DNA from: Pseudomonas versuta
GTDB taxonomy: Bacteria; Pseudomonadota; Gammaproteobacteria; Pseudomonadales; Pseudomonadaceae
Assembly (NCBI RefSeq): GCF_001294575.1
Contig: NZ_CP012676.1
Span: forward strand, 3,362,001-3,426,000
Reading direction: 5' to 3'
DNA length: 64,000 nucleotides
Below, piece after piece: positions 21,139 to 31,055 of this stretch. Under the pieces are notes generated by a model. The model was not told the DNA's origin. It ran no database searches and saw nothing but the letters and a program-made list of their open reading frames with translations. A program made the position numbers and the translations under genes. Within the stretch, counting starts at the first letter, position 1. Every line of letters begins with the position of its first letter.

Positions 21139-21921
21139 ATGACCGTCACCCTCAAAACTCCCGAGGACATCGCAAAAATGCGTATCGCCGGCAAACTGGC
21201 CGCCGAAGTCCTGGAAATGATCGCCGAACACGTCAAGCCCGGCGTTACCACCGAAGAGCTGGACCGCATCTGCCATGACTACATCGTCAATGTGCAGCAG
21301 GCCATCCCCGCGCCGCTCAACTACAAAGGCTTCCCGAAGTCCATCTGCACCTCGATCAACCACGTGGTGTGCCATGGCATCCCGGGCGACAAGGTCCTGA
21401 AAGACGGCGACACCCTGAATATCGACGTCACTGTGATCAAGGACGGCTACCACGGCGACACCAGCCGCATGTTCCACGTCGGCAAAGTGCCGGTCTGGGC
21501 CGAGCGCCTGTCGCAGGTGACCCAGGAATGCATGTACAAGGCCATCGAAATCGTCAAGCCGGGTTGCCGCCTGGGCGACATCGGCGAAGTCATCCAGAAG
21601 CACGCTGAAAAGAACGGCTTCTCGGTCGTACGCGAATTCTGCGGCCACGGCATTGGCAAGGTGTTCCACGAAGAGCCGCAAATCCTGCACTACGGTCGCG
21701 CTGGCACCGGTATGGAACTGAAAGCAGGCATGACCTTCACCATCGAGCCGATGATCAACCAGGGCAAAGCCGATACCAAAGTCCTGGGCGATGGCTGGAC
21801 CGCCATCACCAAGGACCGCAAGCTGTCTGCACAGTGGGAACACACCCTGCTGGTGACCGAGACGGGCTACGAGATCTTCACCCTGCGCAGCGATGACACC
21901 ATCCCTCGCGTCTCGGCCTGA
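21139..21921 (+). CDS. map: Methionine aminopeptidase type I
   Basis: Removes the initiator Met from nascent proteins; essential dinuclear metalloenzyme. It is 260 aa with all five metal ligands visible: Asp96, Asp107, His170, Glu203 and Glu234, plus catalytic His79 and His177. The open frame extends 92 codons upstream, but that part has no family similarity, and MTVTLKTPEDI at 21139 is the expected N-terminus. It is transcribed divergently from rpsB, as in E. coli, and followed by glnD. Confidence 0.97.
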   Translation: MTVTLKTPEDIAKMRIAGKLAAEVLEMIAEHVKPGVTTEELDRICHDYIVNVQQAIPAPLNYKGFPKSICTSINHVVCHGIPGDKVLKDGDTLNIDVTVIKDGYHGDTSRMFHVGKVPVWAERLSQVTQECMYKAIEIVKPGCRLGDIGEVIQKHAEKNGFSVVREFCGHGIGKVFHEEPQILHYGRAGTGMELKAGMTFTIEPMINQGKADTKVLGDGWTAITKDRKLSAQWEHTLLVTETGYEIFTLRSDDTIPRVSA

Positions 21922-21986
21922 CACCTCAAGACATCTATATAGATTCTCCCTATATAAAAGCTATACAGCGATAGGAAAGCCAATCG

Positions 21987-24689
21987 ATGCCGCAGGTGGA
22001 TCCCGAACTTTTTGACCGCGGCCAGTTCCAGGCCGAACTGGCATTGAAGGCAAGCCCCATTGCCGCTTTCAAAAAGGCGATCCGCCAGGCACGAGAGGTC
22101 CTGGACGAGCGCTTTCGCAATGGCCGTGATATTCGACGCCTGATCGAAGATCGCGCCTGGTTCGTCGACAATATCCTGCAACAGGCGTGGGAACAGTTCA
22201 GCTGGAGCGACCAGGCCGATATCGCCCTGGTGGCCGTCGGCGGTTATGGCCGCGGCGAACTGCACCCCTACTCCGACATCGACCTGTTGATTCTGCTCGA
22301 CAACGCCGATCACGAAATTTTCCGCGACTCCATCGAACGCTTTCTGACGCTGCTCTGGGACATCGGTCTCGAAGTAGGCCAGAGCGTGCGCTCAGTGGAC
22401 GAGTGCGCCGAGCAGGCCCGCGCCGACCTGACCATCATCACCAACCTGATGGAAAGCCGCACAGTGGCCGGCCCCGAGCGCTTGCGCCAGCGCATGCTCG
22501 ACGTCACCAGCACCGAACACATGTGGCCCAGCAAAGACTTCTTTCTGGCCAAGCGGGCCGAGCAAAAAGCCCGCCACCACAAATACAACGATACCGAATA
22601 CAACCTGGAACCCAACGTCAAGGGCTCGCCCGGGGGCCTGCGCGACATCCAGACCATTCTGTGGGTGGCCCGCCGCCAGTACGGAACCCTCAACCTGCGC
22701 GCCCTGGCAGGCGAAGGCTTTCTGGTCGAAAGCGAGCACGCCCTGCTGGCCTCCTCGCAAGAGTTCCTGTGGAAAGTGCGCTATGCCCTGCACATGCTGG
22801 CCGGGCGCTCTGAAGATCGCCTTTTGTTTGATCACCAGCGCAGCATCGCCGAACTGCTCGGCTTTACTGGCGCGGATACCAAACAAATCATCGAAAACTT
22901 CATGCAGCAGTACTACCGGGTGGTCATGAGCATCGCCCAGCTCAGCGACCTGATCATCCAGCACTTCGAAGAAGTGATTCTGGCCCCCGAAGATGCTGCG
23001 CCGCCCACCCCGCTGAACTCGCGCTTCCAGTTGCATGACGGCTACATCGAGGCCACCAGCGACCATGTGTTCAAACGCACGCCGTTTGCCATGCTCGAAA
23101 TCTTCCTGCTGATGGCCCAGCACCCCGAGATCAAAGGCGTGCGCGCCGACACCATTCGTCTGCTGCGCGAACATCGCTATCTGATCGACGACGATTTCCG
23201 CAAGGACATCCGCAACACCAGCCTGTTTATCGAGCTGTTCAAGTGCAAGATCGGCATTCATCGCAACCTGCGCCGAATGAACCGCTACGGCATCCTCGGA
23301 CGCTACCTCCCCGAATTCGGCTTTATCGTCGGGCAAATGCAGCACGACCTGTTCCACATCTATACCGTCGATGCGCACACCCTGAACCTGATCAAACATC
23401 TGCGTAAATTGCAGTACACCCAGGTGTCAGAGAAATTCCCGCTGGCCAGCAAGTTGATGGCCAAGCTGCCCAAGCCCGAGCTGATTTACCTGGCCGGGCT
23501 CTATCACGACATTGGCAAAGGCCGGCATGGCGACCACTCCGAGATTGGCGCGGTCGATGCCGAAGCGTTCTGCATCCGCCACCAGCTGCCGCAGTGGGAT
23601 ACACGCCTGATTGTGTGGCTGGTGCAAAACCACCTGGTGATGTCGACTACCGCCCAGCGCAAGGACCTGTCCGACCCGCAGGTCATCCATGACTTTGCCC
23701 AGATCGTGGTCGACGAGACCCATCTCGACTACTTGTATGTGCTGACCGTGGCCGATATCAACGCCACCAACCCGACACTCTGGAATTCATGGCGCGCCAG
23801 CCTGTTGCGCCAGCTCTACACCGAAACCAAGCGGGCCCTGCGCCGCGGCCTGGAAAATCCGGTGGATCGCGAAGAGCAGATCCGCCAGACCCAAAGCGCC
23901 GCACTGGACATACTGGTGCGCAACGGCAACGACCAGGATGACGTGGAACAACTCTGGTCACAGCTGGGCGACGACTACTTCCTGCGCCATACCTCGGCGG
24001 ATGTGGCCCTGCACACTGAAGCCATCCTGCAACAACCGGCAGATGGCGGCCCGCTGGTACTGATCAAGGAAACCACCCAGCGCGAATTCGAAGGCGGCAC
24101 CCAGATATTCATCTATGCGCCCGACCAGCATGACTTCTTCGCCGTAACCGTAGCGGCGATGGACCAGCTCAACCTGAACATTCATGACGCGCGCATCATC
24201 ACGTCCAGCAGCCAGTTCACCCTCGACACCTACATCGTGCTCGACAATGATGGCGACACGATCGGCAACAACCCGGCGCGCATCGAAAAAATTCGCAAAG
24301 GGCTGACCGAAGCCCTGCGCAACCCCGACGACTACCCCAACATCATCCAGCGTCGGGTACCGCGCCAGCTCAAGCACTTTGCATTCGCGCCCCAGGTAAC
24401 AATTCACAACGACGCGCAACGCCCGGTGACCGTACTGGAACTCAGCGCTCCCGACCGTCCGGGCCTGCTGGCCCGCATCGGGATGATCTTCCTGGAGTTC
24501 GACCTGTCGCTGCAGAACGCCAAGATTGCCACCCTGGGCGAGCGCGTCGAAGACGTATTTTTCATCACTGACGAAAACAATCAGCCACTGTCCGACCCGC
24601 AGCTGTGCATGCGCTTGCAGGAAGCCATCGTTGAACAGCTGACCGTCAACAAAGACTCAACCCCTGAACCGTGGCGCCTGAGCATTTAA
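21987..24689 (+). CDS. glnD: PII uridylyltransferase/uridylyl-removing enzyme
   Basis: Nitrogen sensor that uridylylates PII (GlnB/GlnK) when glutamine is low and deuridylylates it when high. It is 900 aa. In order: a nucleotidyltransferase domain with [17 protein letters not shown] (85-101; Asp97 and Asp99), a linker, an HD hydrolase domain with [14 protein letters not shown] near 505-520, and two ACT domains (about 705-790 and 815-890; the second contains [14 protein letters not shown]). It lies 65 bp after map; the gap is AT-rich with a TCTATATAGA palindrome (21934-21943). Confidence 0.98.
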   Translation: MPQVDPELFDRGQFQAELALKASPIAAFKKAIRQAREVLDERFRNGRDIRRLIEDRAWFVDNILQQAWEQFSWSDQADIALVAVGGYGRGELHPYSDIDLLILLDNADHEIFRDSIERFLTLLWDIGLEVGQSVRSVDECAEQARADLTIITNLMESRTVAGPERLRQRMLDVTSTEHMWPSKDFFLAKRAEQKARHHKYNDTEYNLEPNVKGSPGGLRDIQTILWVARRQYGTLNLRALAGEGFLVESEHALLASSQEFLWKVRYALHMLAGRSEDRLLFDHQRSIAELLGFTGADTKQIIENFMQQYYRVVMSIAQLSDLIIQHFEEVILAPEDAAPPTPLNSRFQLHDGYIEATSDHVFKRTPFAMLEIFLLMAQHPEIKGVRADTIRLLREHRYLIDDDFRKDIRNTSLFIELFKCKIGIHRNLRRMNRYGILGRYLPEFGFIVGQMQHDLFHIYTVDAHTLNLIKHLRKLQYTQVSEKFPLASKLMAKLPKPELIYLAGLYHDIGKGRHGDHSEIGAVDAEAFCIRHQLPQWDTRLIVWLVQNHLVMSTTAQRKDLSDPQVIHDFAQIVVDETHLDYLYVLTVADINATNPTLWNSWRASLLRQLYTETKRALRRGLENPVDREEQIRQTQSAALDILVRNGNDQDDVEQLWSQLGDDYFLRHTSADVALHTEAILQQPADGGPLVLIKETTQREFEGGTQIFIYAPDQHDFFAVTVAAMDQLNLNIHDARIITSSSQFTLDTYIVLDNDGDTIGNNPARIEKIRKGLTEALRNPDDYPNIIQRRVPRQLKHFAFAPQVTIHNDAQRPVTVLELSAPDRPGLLARIGMIFLEFDLSLQNAKIATLGERVEDVFFITDENNQPLSDPQLCMRLQEAIVEQLTVNKDSTPEPWRLSI

Positions 24690-24715
24690 GCGCCGCCGAG
24701 CGAGACCCGCATCCA

Positions 24716-25915
24716 ATGAACAACGCTCTAAACCAGCTGCAGCCTTATCCGTTCGAAAAACTGCGCGCCCTGCTTGGCAGCGTGCAGCCCAACGCCGACA
24801 AACGCCCGATTGCGTTGTCGATTGGCGAACCCAAACACCGCTCGCCGGACTTTGTGGCCAAGGCACTGGCCGACAACCTGGACCAGATGGCTGTCTACCC
24901 CACTACCCTGGGCATCCCTGCCCTGCGCGAAGCCATTGCCGGCTGGGCCGAGCGACGTTTCAACGTGCCAGCAGGCTGGCTCGACCCAGCGCGCAACATC
25001 CTGCCGGTCAACGGTACCCGTGAAGCGCTGTTTGCCTTCACCCAGACCGTGGTCAACCGTGGCGACGACGCGCTGGTGATCAGCCCGAACCCGTTCTACC
25101 AGATCTACGAAGGTGCAGCGTTCCTTGCCGGTGCCAAGCCGCACTACCTGCCGTGCCTGGCAGAGCATGGCTTCAACCCGGACTTCGACGCTGTATCGGC
25201 CCAAACCTGGGATAACTGCCAGATCCTGTTCCTGTGCTCGCCGGGCAACCCGACAGGCGCACTGATCCCGCTCGACACCCTGAAAAAGCTGATCGCCCTG
25301 GCCGACAAACATGACTTCGTGATCGCCGCGGACGAGTGCTACAGCGAGCTGTACTTCGACGAGCAAACGCCGCCTGTGGGCCTGCTCAGTGCCTGCGTGG
25401 ATCTGGGTCGCGAAGACTTCAAGCGCTGCGTGGTCTTCCACAGCCTGTCCAAACGCTCCAACCTGCCGGGCCTGCGTTCGGGTTTCGTGGCCGGGGATGC
25501 CGAGATTCTCAAGGCGTTTTTGCTGTACCGCACCTACCACGGCTGCGCCATGCCGGTTCAAACCCAGCTGGCCAGCATTGCGGCCTGGAATGACGAAGCC
25601 CACGTGCGCACCAACCGCGACCTGTATCGCGAAAAATTCGATGCCGTGCTGGAAATCCTGAGCCCGGTACTCGACGTACAGCGCCCGGATGGCGGCTTCT
25701 ACCTGTGGCCCAAGGTTAAAGGCGATGATGCAGCGTTCTGCCGCGACCTGTTCGCCGAGGAACACGTCACGGTGGTACCGGGCTCGTACCTGTCCCGCGA
25801 AGTCGACGGCTTCAACCCCGGTGCCGGCCGTGTGCGCATGGCGCTGGTGGCCCCACTGGCTGAGTGCGTAGAAGCCGCAGAGCGGATTCGCGAATTCATC
25901 CTGCGCCGCAAATAA
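24716..25915 (+). CDS. dapC: Succinyldiaminopimelate transaminase
   Basis: PLP-dependent fold-type I aminotransferase of the succinylase branch of lysine/diaminopimelate synthesis. It is 399 aa: FLCSPGNPTGA and AADECYSELYF bind PLP, and the Schiff-base lysine is Lys246 in HSLSKRSNLPGLRSGF. The frame opens at a GTG at 24671 inside the glnD end, but ATG 24716 (MNNALNQLQPYPFEKL) matches the family. It lies 26 bp after glnD. dapD and dapE are also in this window, so three steps of one pathway are close but not in one operon. Confidence 0.93.
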   Translation: MNNALNQLQPYPFEKLRALLGSVQPNADKRPIALSIGEPKHRSPDFVAKALADNLDQMAVYPTTLGIPALREAIAGWAERRFNVPAGWLDPARNILPVNGTREALFAFTQTVVNRGDDALVISPNPFYQIYEGAAFLAGAKPHYLPCLAEHGFNPDFDAVSAQTWDNCQILFLCSPGNPTGALIPLDTLKKLIALADKHDFVIAADECYSELYFDEQTPPVGLLSACVDLGREDFKRCVVFHSLSKRSNLPGLRSGFVAGDAEILKAFLLYRTYHGCAMPVQTQLASIAAWNDEAHVRTNRDLYREKFDAVLEILSPVLDVQRPDGGFYLWPKVKGDDAAFCRDLFAEEHVTVVPGSYLSREVDGFNPGAGRVRMALVAPLAECVEAAERIREFILRRK

Positions 25916-25925
25916 CCCCCAAACC

Positions 25926-25991
25926 TGTAGGAGAGAGCTTGCCTCGTGATCTTTCAAGATCAAAAGATCGCGAGACAAGCTCGCTCCTACA
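25926..25991. repeat. REP palindrome pair (GAGCGAGC type)
   Basis: TGTAGGAGAGAGCTTGCC and the inverted ACAAGCTCGCTCCTACA flank an inner palindrome around GATCTTTCAAGATCAAAAGATC. It lies between the convergent ends of dapC and the antiporter gene. Confidence 0.8.
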
Positions 25992-26000
25992 TATGCCGGG

Positions 26001-27644
26001 CTACTTCACCGTTCCCAGGTTCGCCTCGCTCAAGTCAAGATCGCGCAAGACTTCACTGAGCACGTCATCGCCGATTTCGTGGTGGCGACGCAAGCTGTAC
26101 AACTCCAGACGCTGCGCCCTGAGTGCCTTGAGCCGCAAGCGGCTTTCCAGCTGGTCCATCTGCGACGCCAGCGCCTGGGCTTCCGCCGAGTCATTGAATA
26201 CTTCGAGCTGATGCCGGTATTCAGACATGATCCGCGCCTTCAACTCTGCAGCCAAAGCCGCCTGAGCCGCATCCTGCTTCTGGGGGTCGACCACCTCTTC
26301 AACCTCCAGCGCATGAATCGCCGCTTCCGCCGTACGCCGCCACGCCTCTCGTACTTCAGCCCGCATGGCATCGTCCGGACTCTTGGGGATACCGCGCAAC
26401 AACAGGGGCAAGGAAATGCAGGCCACGATCAATGACAGCAAAATCACCCCGGCGGCAATGAAGATCAACAATTCGCGCTCCGGGAAATCCAAGCCTTCGC
26501 TGATCAGCAGTGGCACCGACATCACGCCCGCCAGTGTCACCGCCCCACGCACCCCGCCCACGGTCAGCAACCAGCAGGAGCGCGCGGTCGGCACCATGGT
26601 CAGCTCCTCTTTGCCCCGCAAGCGACGCAAGAGGACAGACAGGCGCCAGATGCTCTGCACCCAGATAAAGCGCAGCGCCACCAGGACCATAAAGATCACC
26701 ACCACATCCAGGCAGCGATACATCAAGGTTGGCCAAAGTGTGGGTTCCAGCCGCACGACGGCCTTGATGATGTCCGGCAACTGCAGGCCCAACAGCAAGA
26801 AGATCAGGCCATTGAAGGCAAATTCCAGCAGCGACCACACACTGCGGTTCAGTAACCGGGTACTGGTTTGACGCGGCAACAAATCCAGCCAGCTCTGCAT
26901 CATCCCCGCCGCTACCGCCGACAAAATACCCGAAGCCCCCAGGCGCTCGGCCAGTACATAAGCGGCAAACGGCAGCAGCAGCATGAACACCACATGCGTG
27001 GCCGGATCATCCCAGCCGCGTGTGATCATCCACGAGCGCATACGCCCTACAACCCAGCTCAACGCCACACCGATCGCCAGGCCGCCGCAGGCCACCAGCA
27101 AAAAAGTCACGCTGGCATTGGCCAGCGAAAACACCCCGGTGATGGCTGCCGCCAGGGCGAACTTGAAGGTCACCAGGCCGGTCGCGTCATTCATCAACGC
27201 CTCGCCTTGCAACATATGCATCAGGGGTGCCGGCAGCCTGTTTTGAGCAATCGCCGATACGGCCACCGCATCCGTCGGCGACAGTACCGCAGCCAGCGCA
27301 AAGGCGACAGGCAAAGGAATGGTCGGCAATAGCCAGTGAATGAAGTAACCGGCACCGACCACAGTGAACAGCACCAAACCGACGGCCAGCGTCAAAATGG
27401 GCCCCCGCAGGCGCCAGAACTCACGCTTGGGCATGCGCCAGCCGTCCGAGAACAACAGCGGCGGCAAAAACAGAAACAGAAATAACTCCGGGTTCAGCGC
27501 CACGTGCAACCCCAGGGTTGGCCACGCCAGCACCGCACCGGCAGCAATCTGCACCAGAGGTAAAGGCAGTGGAATCACACGCCCCAATAAACGCGAGACA
27601 CCCACCAGCATCAGCAAGATGAGGACGGTATAGGCAGTTTGCAT
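26001..27644 (-). CDS. CPA1-family Na+/H+ antiporter (NhaP-like)
   Basis: Predicted inner-membrane cation/proton exchanger. The first about 400 residues are roughly a dozen hydrophobic helices. They include SPTDAVAVS (122-130) and the paired MND (Asn152-Asp153) that form the ion-binding site in CPA1 proteins. A charged cytoplasmic tail of about 150 residues, rich in Ala, Glu and Arg and probably coiled-coil, follows. It is 547 aa from MQTAYTVL; an ATG 19 codons upstream (27701) is possible. Substrate (Na+, K+ or Li+) cannot be told from sequence. It is convergent with dapC. Confidence 0.85.
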   Translation of the reverse strand: MQTAYTVLILLMLVGVSRLLGRVIPLPLPLVQIAAGAVLAWPTLGLHVALNPELFLFLFLPPLLFSDGWRMPKREFWRLRGPILTLAVGLVLFTVVGAGYFIHWLLPTIPLPVAFALAAVLSPTDAVAVSAIAQNRLPAPLMHMLQGEALMNDATGLVTFKFALAAAITGVFSLANASVTFLLVACGGLAIGVALSWVVGRMRSWMITRGWDDPATHVVFMLLLPFAAYVLAERLGASGILSAVAAGMMQSWLDLLPRQTSTRLLNRSVWSLLEFAFNGLIFLLLGLQLPDIIKAVVRLEPTLWPTLMYRCLDVVVIFMVLVALRFIWVQSIWRLSVLLRRLRGKEELTMVPTARSCWLLTVGGVRGAVTLAGVMSVPLLISEGLDFPERELLIFIAAGVILLSLIVACISLPLLLRGIPKSPDDAMRAEVREAWRRTAEAAIHALEVEEVVDPQKQDAAQAALAAELKARIMSEYRHQLEVFNDSAEAQALASQMDQLESRLRLKALRAQRLELYSLRRHHEIGDDVLSEVLRDLDLSEANLGTVK

Positions 27645-27873
27645 ATCAGCAGGATTCCCGAACAATAAGCCTTGAAACATATCAGGCAACAATATTTGCA
27701 TTGCGTACCATAGTAGCCTTTAAGGGCAAACTCTGACCGCTGAACAAAAGTCGCAATGCGACGACATGTCACACAGACATGCCAAGCTTGCACCCGGCCG
27801 CGCCCAAGCGCGCTGCACATGGCATAATCTGCGACCGCTCATTTCCAGGCATCTCCACAGGAGGGGCAATTCA

Positions 27874-28236
27874 GTGACCGATTCGAACAAGACGTTGCAC
27901 CTTTTCGGCATCAAAGCCTGCGACACCATGAAAAAGGCTCGCACCTGGCTGGATGAACATGCAGTGCGCTACGACTTCCATGATTACAAAGCCGCCGGTA
28001 TTGACCGCGAGCACCTGACCCAATGGTGCAACGAACACGGCTGGCAAGTAGTACTCAATCGCGCCGGTACAACCTTTCGCAAGCTCGACGACGAACGCAA
28101 AGCCGATCTCGACCAGGCCAAAGCCATTGAACTGATGCTCGCCCAACCCTCGATGATCAAGCGCCCGGTGCTCGATCTCGGTGACAAAACCCTGATTGGC
28201 TTCAAGCCAGATCTTTATGCGGCGGCCCTTCTTTAA
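27874..28236 (+). CDS. Spx/ArsC-family reductase-like protein (YffB type)
   Basis: Small thioredoxin-fold protein of the ArsC/Spx/MgsR family, 120 aa. The start is a GTG at 27874, chosen because a strong ribosome-binding site (AGGAGGGG, 27859-27866) lies 7-8 nt upstream. The family cysteine is Cys16 in FGIKACDTMKKA, and there is no second Cys in a CxxC. GTTFRKL and the C-terminal RPVLDLGDKTLIGF match YffB. YffB-like proteins are glutathione-dependent thiol reductases of unclear physiology. It is 45 bp upstream of dapD and probably co-transcribed. Confidence 0.85.
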   Translation: MTDSNKTLHLFGIKACDTMKKARTWLDEHAVRYDFHDYKAAGIDREHLTQWCNEHGWQVVLNRAGTTFRKLDDERKADLDQAKAIELMLAQPSMIKRPVLDLGDKTLIGFKPDLYAAALL

Positions 28237-28281
28237 AACAGAGCTAAAGCCCGCCCATTTATTTTTGTAAGAGGTATTTGC

Positions 28282-29316
28282 ATGTCTACTACCCTGTTCA
28301 GCGCGGCCTTCGGCGTCGGCACCCAAAACCGTCAAGGCGCATGGCTGGAAGTGTTTTACGCCCAACCGTTGCTCAACCCTTCGGCCGAACTGGTCGCTGC
28401 CATCGCCCCGATCCTGGGCTACACCGGCGGCAACCAGGCGATCACCTTCACCACCGCGCAAGCGGCACAAATGGCAGAAATCGCCAAGTCTATCGACGCT
28501 GCCCAAGCGGCACTGCTGACCCGTCTGGCAGAAAGCCACAAGCCGCTGGTCGCCACCCTGCTGGCCGAAGATGCTGCACTGACGTCCACCCCCGAGGCCT
28601 ACCTCAAGCTGCACCTGCTGTCCCATCGTCTGGTCAAGCCCCACGGCCTGAGCCTGGCTGGCGTGTTCCCGCTGCTGCCGAACGTGGCATGGACCAGCCA
28701 GGGCGCCATCGACCTGGGCGAGCTGGCCGAGCGACAACTCGAAGCCCGTCTGCGCGGCGATTTGCTGGAAGTGTTCTCGGTCGACAAGTTCCCGAAAATG
28801 ACCGACTACGTGGTCCCGGCCGGCGTGCGTATCGCTGACAGCGCGCGTATCCGCCTGGGGGCCTACATTGGTGAAGGCACCACCGTGATGCACGAAGGTT
28901 TCGTCAACTTCAACGCTGGCACCGAAGGCCCTGGCATGATCGAAGGCCGTGTCTCGGCCGGTGTATTCGTCGGCAAGGGCTCGGACCTGGGCGGCGGCTG
29001 CTCCACCATGGGTACCCTGTCGGGTGGCGGCAACATCGTGATCAAGGTTGGCGAAGGCTGCCTGATCGGCGCCAACGCCGGTATCGGTATCCCGTTGGGC
29101 GACCGCAACACTGTTGAGTCCGGGCTGTACGTCACCGCCGGCACCAAAGTTGCGCTGCTGGACGAAAACAACCAGCTGGTCAAAGTGGTCAAGGCCCGTG
29201 ACCTGGCCGGCCAGCCAGACCTGCTGTTCCGCCGCAACTCGGAAACCGGCGCGGTGGAATGCAAAACCCACAAGTCGGCCATCGAGTTGAACGAAGCACT
29301 GCACGCTCACAACTAA
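28282..29316 (+). CDS. dapD: Tetrahydrodipicolinate N-succinyltransferase
   Basis: Commits tetrahydrodipicolinate to the succinylase branch of lysine synthesis. At 344 aa it belongs to the longer DapD type of pseudomonads: an N-terminal helical domain, then a left-handed beta-helix of hexapeptide repeats (from IADSARIRLGAYIGEGTTVM to GIPLGDRNTVESGLYVTAGTK). A ribosome-binding site AGAGG is 8 nt upstream. It is followed by csdA after 59 bp. Confidence 0.95.
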   Translation: MSTTLFSAAFGVGTQNRQGAWLEVFYAQPLLNPSAELVAAIAPILGYTGGNQAITFTTAQAAQMAEIAKSIDAAQAALLTRLAESHKPLVATLLAEDAALTSTPEAYLKLHLLSHRLVKPHGLSLAGVFPLLPNVAWTSQGAIDLGELAERQLEARLRGDLLEVFSVDKFPKMTDYVVPAGVRIADSARIRLGAYIGEGTTVMHEGFVNFNAGTEGPGMIEGRVSAGVFVGKGSDLGGGCSTMGTLSGGGNIVIKVGEGCLIGANAGIGIPLGDRNTVESGLYVTAGTKVALLDENNQLVKVVKARDLAGQPDLLFRRNSETGAVECKTHKSAIELNEALHAHN

Positions 29317-29375
29317 GCGTCTGTCTGCCACTGACGGGGCCAGCCTCTGGCCTCGTCAACAGAGCCTTGAACACC

Positions 29376-30581
29376 ATGCTTTTGCCTTCTCCCTGGCGCG
29401 CTGACTTCCCTGCCATCGCCGCCATGCAACGTCAGGACCAGACCTATCTGGACAACGCTGCAACCACGCAAAAACCCCAGGCCCTGCTCGACGCACTGCA
29501 GCATTACTACGCCAATGGCGCAGCCAATGTGCACCGGGCCCAACATCTGCCGGGCGCCCATGCGACCCAGGCGTTTGAAAACACCCGCCAGAAAGTGACG
29601 CAATGGCTCAACGCCAGCGACTGCGGGCAAATTGTTTTCACCCACGGCGCCACCTCGGCGCTGAACCTTCTGGCCTATGGGCTGGAACACCAATTCAGCC
29701 AGGGCGATGAGATCGTCATCAGCGCCCTGGAACACCACGCCAACTTGCTGCCGTGGCAACAGCTGGCACAGCGCAAAGGCCTGAGTCTGGTGGTACTGCC
29801 ACTGGATACCGACGGCGTGATCGACCTCGAAGCCGCCGCCCGCCTGATCACCCCGCGCACCCGCCTGCTGGCCGTCAGCCAGTTATCCAATGTGCTCGGC
29901 GTGTGGCAGCCGCTGCCTGCGCTGCTGGCCCTGGCCAAAGCGCAAAATGCACTGACCGTGGTTGACGGTGCCCAGGGCATCGTCCACGGCCGGCATGACG
30001 TAAATGCGCTGGGTTGCGACTTCTATGTGTTTTCCAGCCACAAACTCTATGGCCCGGACGGTGTGGGCGTGCTGTTTGGCCGCCATGGCGCGCTGGCCCG
30101 CTTGCAGCACTGGCAGTTCGGCGGCGAGATGGTGCAGGAGGCTGACTACCAGAGCGCGACCTTTCGCCCCGCCCCGCTGGGCTTTGAAGCCGGAACCCCG
30201 CCCATTGCCGGCGTGATCGGTCTGGGCGCGACCCTCAGCTATTTGTCCACCCTGGATCAAGCAGCCGTTGCAGCCCACGAAGGCGCATTGCACACCCTGC
30301 TGATCGACGGATTGAAACAACGCCAAGGGCTTCGCCTGCTGGGTTCGCCACAACTGGCGCTGGTGAGTTTTGTGGTTGAGGGCGTGCACAATGCCGACCT
30401 TGCACACCTGCTGACCGAGCAAGGGATCGCTGTGCGGGCCGGTCATCACTGCGCCATGCCATTGCTTAAAAGCTTCGGGCTGGCCGGTGCCATCCGCGTG
30501 TCGCTGGCGCTGTACAACGATTCGCAAGATATCGAGCGCTTCTTCGATGCCCTCGATCAGGCGCTGGAGTTGCTGCGATGA
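29376..30581 (+). CDS. csdA: Cysteine desulfurase CsdA (class II)
   Basis: PLP enzyme that takes sulfur from cysteine as a persulfide for a dedicated acceptor. It is 401 aa. The PLP lysine is Lys223 in SSHKLYGPDGVG, and the persulfide Cys359 is in RAGHHCAMPLL, the class II (SufS/CsdA) loop. ATG 29376 is taken as start; an open frame upstream overlaps dapD. The gene overlaps csdE by four bases. The nearby tcdA supports CsdA over SufS, since in E. coli CsdA-CsdE supply TcdA (CsdL); no suf genes are adjacent. Confidence 0.93.
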   Translation: MLLPSPWRADFPAIAAMQRQDQTYLDNAATTQKPQALLDALQHYYANGAANVHRAQHLPGAHATQAFENTRQKVTQWLNASDCGQIVFTHGATSALNLLAYGLEHQFSQGDEIVISALEHHANLLPWQQLAQRKGLSLVVLPLDTDGVIDLEAAARLITPRTRLLAVSQLSNVLGVWQPLPALLALAKAQNALTVVDGAQGIVHGRHDVNALGCDFYVFSSHKLYGPDGVGVLFGRHGALARLQHWQFGGEMVQEADYQSATFRPAPLGFEAGTPPIAGVIGLGATLSYLSTLDQAAVAAHEGALHTLLIDGLKQRQGLRLLGSPQLALVSFVVEGVHNADLAHLLTEQGIAVRAGHHCAMPLLKSFGLAGAIRVSLALYNDSQDIERFFDALDQALELLR

Positions 30582-30982
30582 CCTTGCCCGCTGACGCACA
30601 GGCCGCCCTCGACAGCTTTGAACACTGCAATAGCTGGGAACAACGCGCGCGCCTGCTGATGCAATGGGGGCAACGCCTGCCAGAGCTGAACGAAGCGGAC
30701 AAAAACGAGACCAGCCGCGTGCATGGCTGCGAAAGCCAGGTGTGGCTGGTCGGTACACTTCAAGCCGGCCGCTGGCAATTTGCTGCCAGCAGCGATGCGC
30801 GATTGATCCGGGGCCTGGTGGCACTGTTGCTGGCACGGGTCAATGGCTTGTCCACTGAGCAACTGCAACAGGTGGATTTGCCCGCCTGGTTCAATCAGTT
30901 GGGCCTGAGCCGCCAGCTGTCACCGTCGCGCAGCAATGGGCTGAATGCCGTATTGCAGCGGATGCGCGAGCTGGCAGGCTAA
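30578..30982 (+). CDS. csdE: Sulfur acceptor CsdE (SufE family)
   Basis: Accepts the persulfide from CsdA and passes it on. It is 134 aa with the acceptor Cys51 in VHGCESQVWL and the SufE fold features (RLLMQWGQRLPEL; RIRGLVALLLARV-like segment). Its ATG overlaps the csdA stop (ATGA), the usual arrangement for a stoichiometric partner. Confidence 0.93.
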   Translation: MTLPADAQAALDSFEHCNSWEQRARLLMQWGQRLPELNEADKNETSRVHGCESQVWLVGTLQAGRWQFAASSDARLIRGLVALLLARVNGLSTEQLQQVDLPAWFNQLGLSRQLSPSRSNGLNAVLQRMRELAG

Positions 30983-30987
30983 ACCCC

Positions 30988-31031
30988 CATCGCTGGCAAG
31001 CCAGCTCCCACAGGGGCATTGCCAGCGATGG
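30988..31031. repeat. REP element (CTGGCTTGCCAGC type)
   Basis: CATCGCTGGCAAGCCAGCTC followed by CCACAGG and a partial second arm GCCAGCGATGG lie between the convergent csdE and tcdA genes. Confidence 0.8.
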
Positions 31032-31055
31032 TATCGGCGCGATTAACGGGGCCGA